7,006 nucleotides of DNA from Desulfobacula sp. (GTDB taxonomy: Bacteria; Desulfobacterota; Desulfobacteria; Desulfobacterales; Desulfobacteraceae), in NCBI GenBank assembly GCA_029940235.1, contig JAOZRI010000085.1, positions 1,572 through 8,577 of the forward strand, read 5' to 3'. Made by a program: the position numbers and the translations under genes. Below are positions 5,683 to 7,006 of this stretch, one piece after another (the first letter of the stretch is position 1; the number at the start of each line of letters is the position of its first letter). A model generated the notes under the pieces. That model saw only the letters and a list, made by a program, of their open reading frames with translations. It did no database searches and was not told where the DNA came from.

Positions 5683-7006
5683 TTATGCAATAAGCTGACG
5701 GAGTACATAATGCAGAATACCACCATTTTTAATATAATCAATTTCAATATCAGTGTTAAGTTTTACAACAACCTGAAATTTTATACTGTTATTGTCTGTC
5801 TTAGCGTTGACATTTAATAAACCATTGGGCTGGATCTGGTTTACACCTGTAATTTCAAAAGTTTCATCACCTTTAAGCCCTAAGTTGTCAAAAGTTTCCC
5901 CATGTTTGAAAACAAGGGGCAGAACACCCATGCCAACGAGATTTGATCTGTGTATTCTTTCAAAAGATTCTGCAATAACAGCTTTTACCCCGAGAAGGCT
6001 GGTTCCCTTGGCTGCCCAGTCCCTTGATGATCCTGTTCCATACTCTTTACCGCCAAAAACTATAAGATCACTCTTCTCCTCCTGGTATTGTCGGGCAACA
6101 TCAAATATATATCCTTTGGTTTTTTCTGGAAACTTCAGTGTCAACCCTCCCGTATCATCAACAAGTCTGTTTTTTATTCTGATATTGGCAAAGGTTCCTC
6201 TCATCATCACTTCATGGTTTCCCCTGCGGGATCCGTAAGAATTGAAGTCCAATGGTTTTACTTTATTTTTAATCAGATATTTGCCTGCAGGATAATCTTC
6301 CGGGATTGCACCTGCAGGAGAAATATGGTCTGTTGTAACAGAATCCCCAAGCACAAGCAGAGCTTTTGCATTTTCTATGTCTCTAAGATCAGATACTTTT
6401 GCAGAAAAATCTTTGAAAAAAGGTGGATTCTGAATATATGTGGAATTCTCATTAAAATTAAATGTTGTGCCTTTTTTAGTGTCCAATTCCTGCCAGAGTT
6501 TATCACCTTGAAAAATATTAGCATACTGTTTTTGGAAAAACTCTTTTTTTACACTGGCTTGAACAATACTGTTTATCTCATCACTGTCCGGCCAGATATC
6601 ATCCATAAAAACCTGGCTGCCATCTTTTGAAATACCTATGGGTTCTGATTTAAGATCGATATCAATCCTACCTGCAATGGCATAGATGATAACAAGGATT
6701 GGAGACATTAAAAAATTGCCTTTGATTTTCTGGTGTATTCTTGCTTCAAAATTTCTATTGCCTGAAAGCACAGACATGACATCGAGATTATCAGAATCGA
6801 TGGATTCTTCAACGGCAGGATCAAGAGGACCGCTGTTGCCAATACATGTCATACATCCAAATCCGGTGTTATTAAAGCCAAGCTGCTCAAGGGAATTCAA
6901 TAAACCGGCATTTTTCAGATAATCAACAACAACTCTTGAACCAGGAGAAAGAGAGGTCTTTACATGCCAGGGAATGGATAATCCTTTTTCAATGGCTTTT
7001 TTCGCA
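5683..7006 (-). CDS. acnA: Aconitate hydratase, AcnA type (C-terminal half, cut by window edge)
   Basis: This [4Fe-4S] hydro-lyase interconverts citrate and isocitrate via cis-aconitate in the TCA cycle. About 440 residues are visible, roughly the C-terminal half of an AcnA/IRP1-type protein of about 890; the reading frame stays open to the right edge, with the family motif KTSLSPGSRVV just inside it. Seen: GFGCMTCIGNSGPL with two of the three cluster cysteines (codons near 6844-6855), SGNRNFEARIH, the swivel domain start DSVTTDHISPAG, NSYGSRRGNHEVMMRG, and the active-site loop GTGSSRDWAAKG followed by ESFERIHRSNLVGMGVLPL. The third cluster cysteine and N-terminal domains lie outside. The stop is TAA at 5683-5685. 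A TTG at 6898-6900 is an internal Leu codon, not a start. All visible catalytic elements are intact. Malic enzyme follows 107 bp downstream in the same direction. Confidence 0.97.
   Translation of the reverse strand, partial: AKKAIEKGLSIPWHVKTSLSPGSRVVVDYLKNAGLLNSLEQLGFNNTGFGCMTCIGNSGPLDPAVEESIDSDNLDVMSVLSGNRNFEARIHQKIKGNFLMSPILVIIYAIAGRIDIDLKSEPIGISKDGSQVFMDDIWPDSDEINSIVQASVKKEFFQKQYANIFQGDKLWQELDTKKGTTFNFNENSTYIQNPPFFKDFSAKVSDLRDIENAKALLVLGDSVTTDHISPAGAIPEDYPAGKYLIKNKVKPLDFNSYGSRRGNHEVMMRGTFANIRIKNRLVDDTGGLTLKFPEKTKGYIFDVARQYQEEKSDLIVFGGKEYGTGSSRDWAAKGTSLLGVKAVIAESFERIHRSNLVGMGVLPLVFKHGETFDNLGLKGDETFEITGVNQIQPNGLLNVNAKTDNNSIKFQVVVKLNTDIEIDYIKNGGILHYVLRQLIA

Noticed and set aside
6898..6900. 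TTG as a start codon for a 405-residue aconitase
   Set aside because: The frame continues upstream to the window edge with conserved aconitase sequence, so this is an internal Leu codon.

Overview
This AT-rich 7 kb window carries five genes, all on the minus strand and very tightly packed. Read in the direction of transcription (high to low coordinates) they are: the C-terminal half of an AcnA-type aconitase (cut by the right edge), an NAD-type malic enzyme, a PAS/AAA+/Fis sigma-54-dependent activator, a small NifB/NifX-domain (dinitrogenase Fe-Mo cofactor family) protein, and a soluble PAS-GAF histidine kinase. Beyond the kinase, at the left edge, is a short AT-rich stretch that may hold the tail of a rightward gene or insertion element.

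The organism is probably an anaerobic, strictly respiratory Deltaproteobacterium (Desulfobacterota), with a complete-oxidising sulfate reducer of the Desulfobacterales as the best guess. This is inference, not proof: the combination of TCA-cycle enzymes, Cys-bearing PAS sigma-54 activator, NifX-domain protein and a kinase with a C-terminal Cys cluster is typical of that group, and there is no rRNA or other phylogenetic marker here.

Layout: aconitase 5683 to beyond 7006; a 107 bp spacer (5576-5682), the only gap of any size between genes and the likeliest place for a promoter; then malic enzyme (3842-5575), activator (2452-3837), NifX-domain protein (2077-2433) and kinase (147-2072), separated by only 4, 18 and 4 bp. 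These last four genes look like one transcription unit. The leftmost 146 bp contain no convincing gene of their own.

Working model: malic enzyme (malate to pyruvate, CO2 and NADH) and aconitase belong to central carbon flow. The three downstream genes look like a sensory module. Two of its proteins carry clustered cysteines in sensor or ATPase regions (PAS of the activator; C-terminal end of the kinase), which suggests metal-cluster or redox sensing, and the third belongs to a family that binds Mo/Fe-type clusters. Neither the kinase nor the activator has a receiver domain, so they are not a classical two-component pair. The most interesting point in the window is this apparent co-transcription of a central-carbon enzyme with a putative redox/metal-cluster sensing module.
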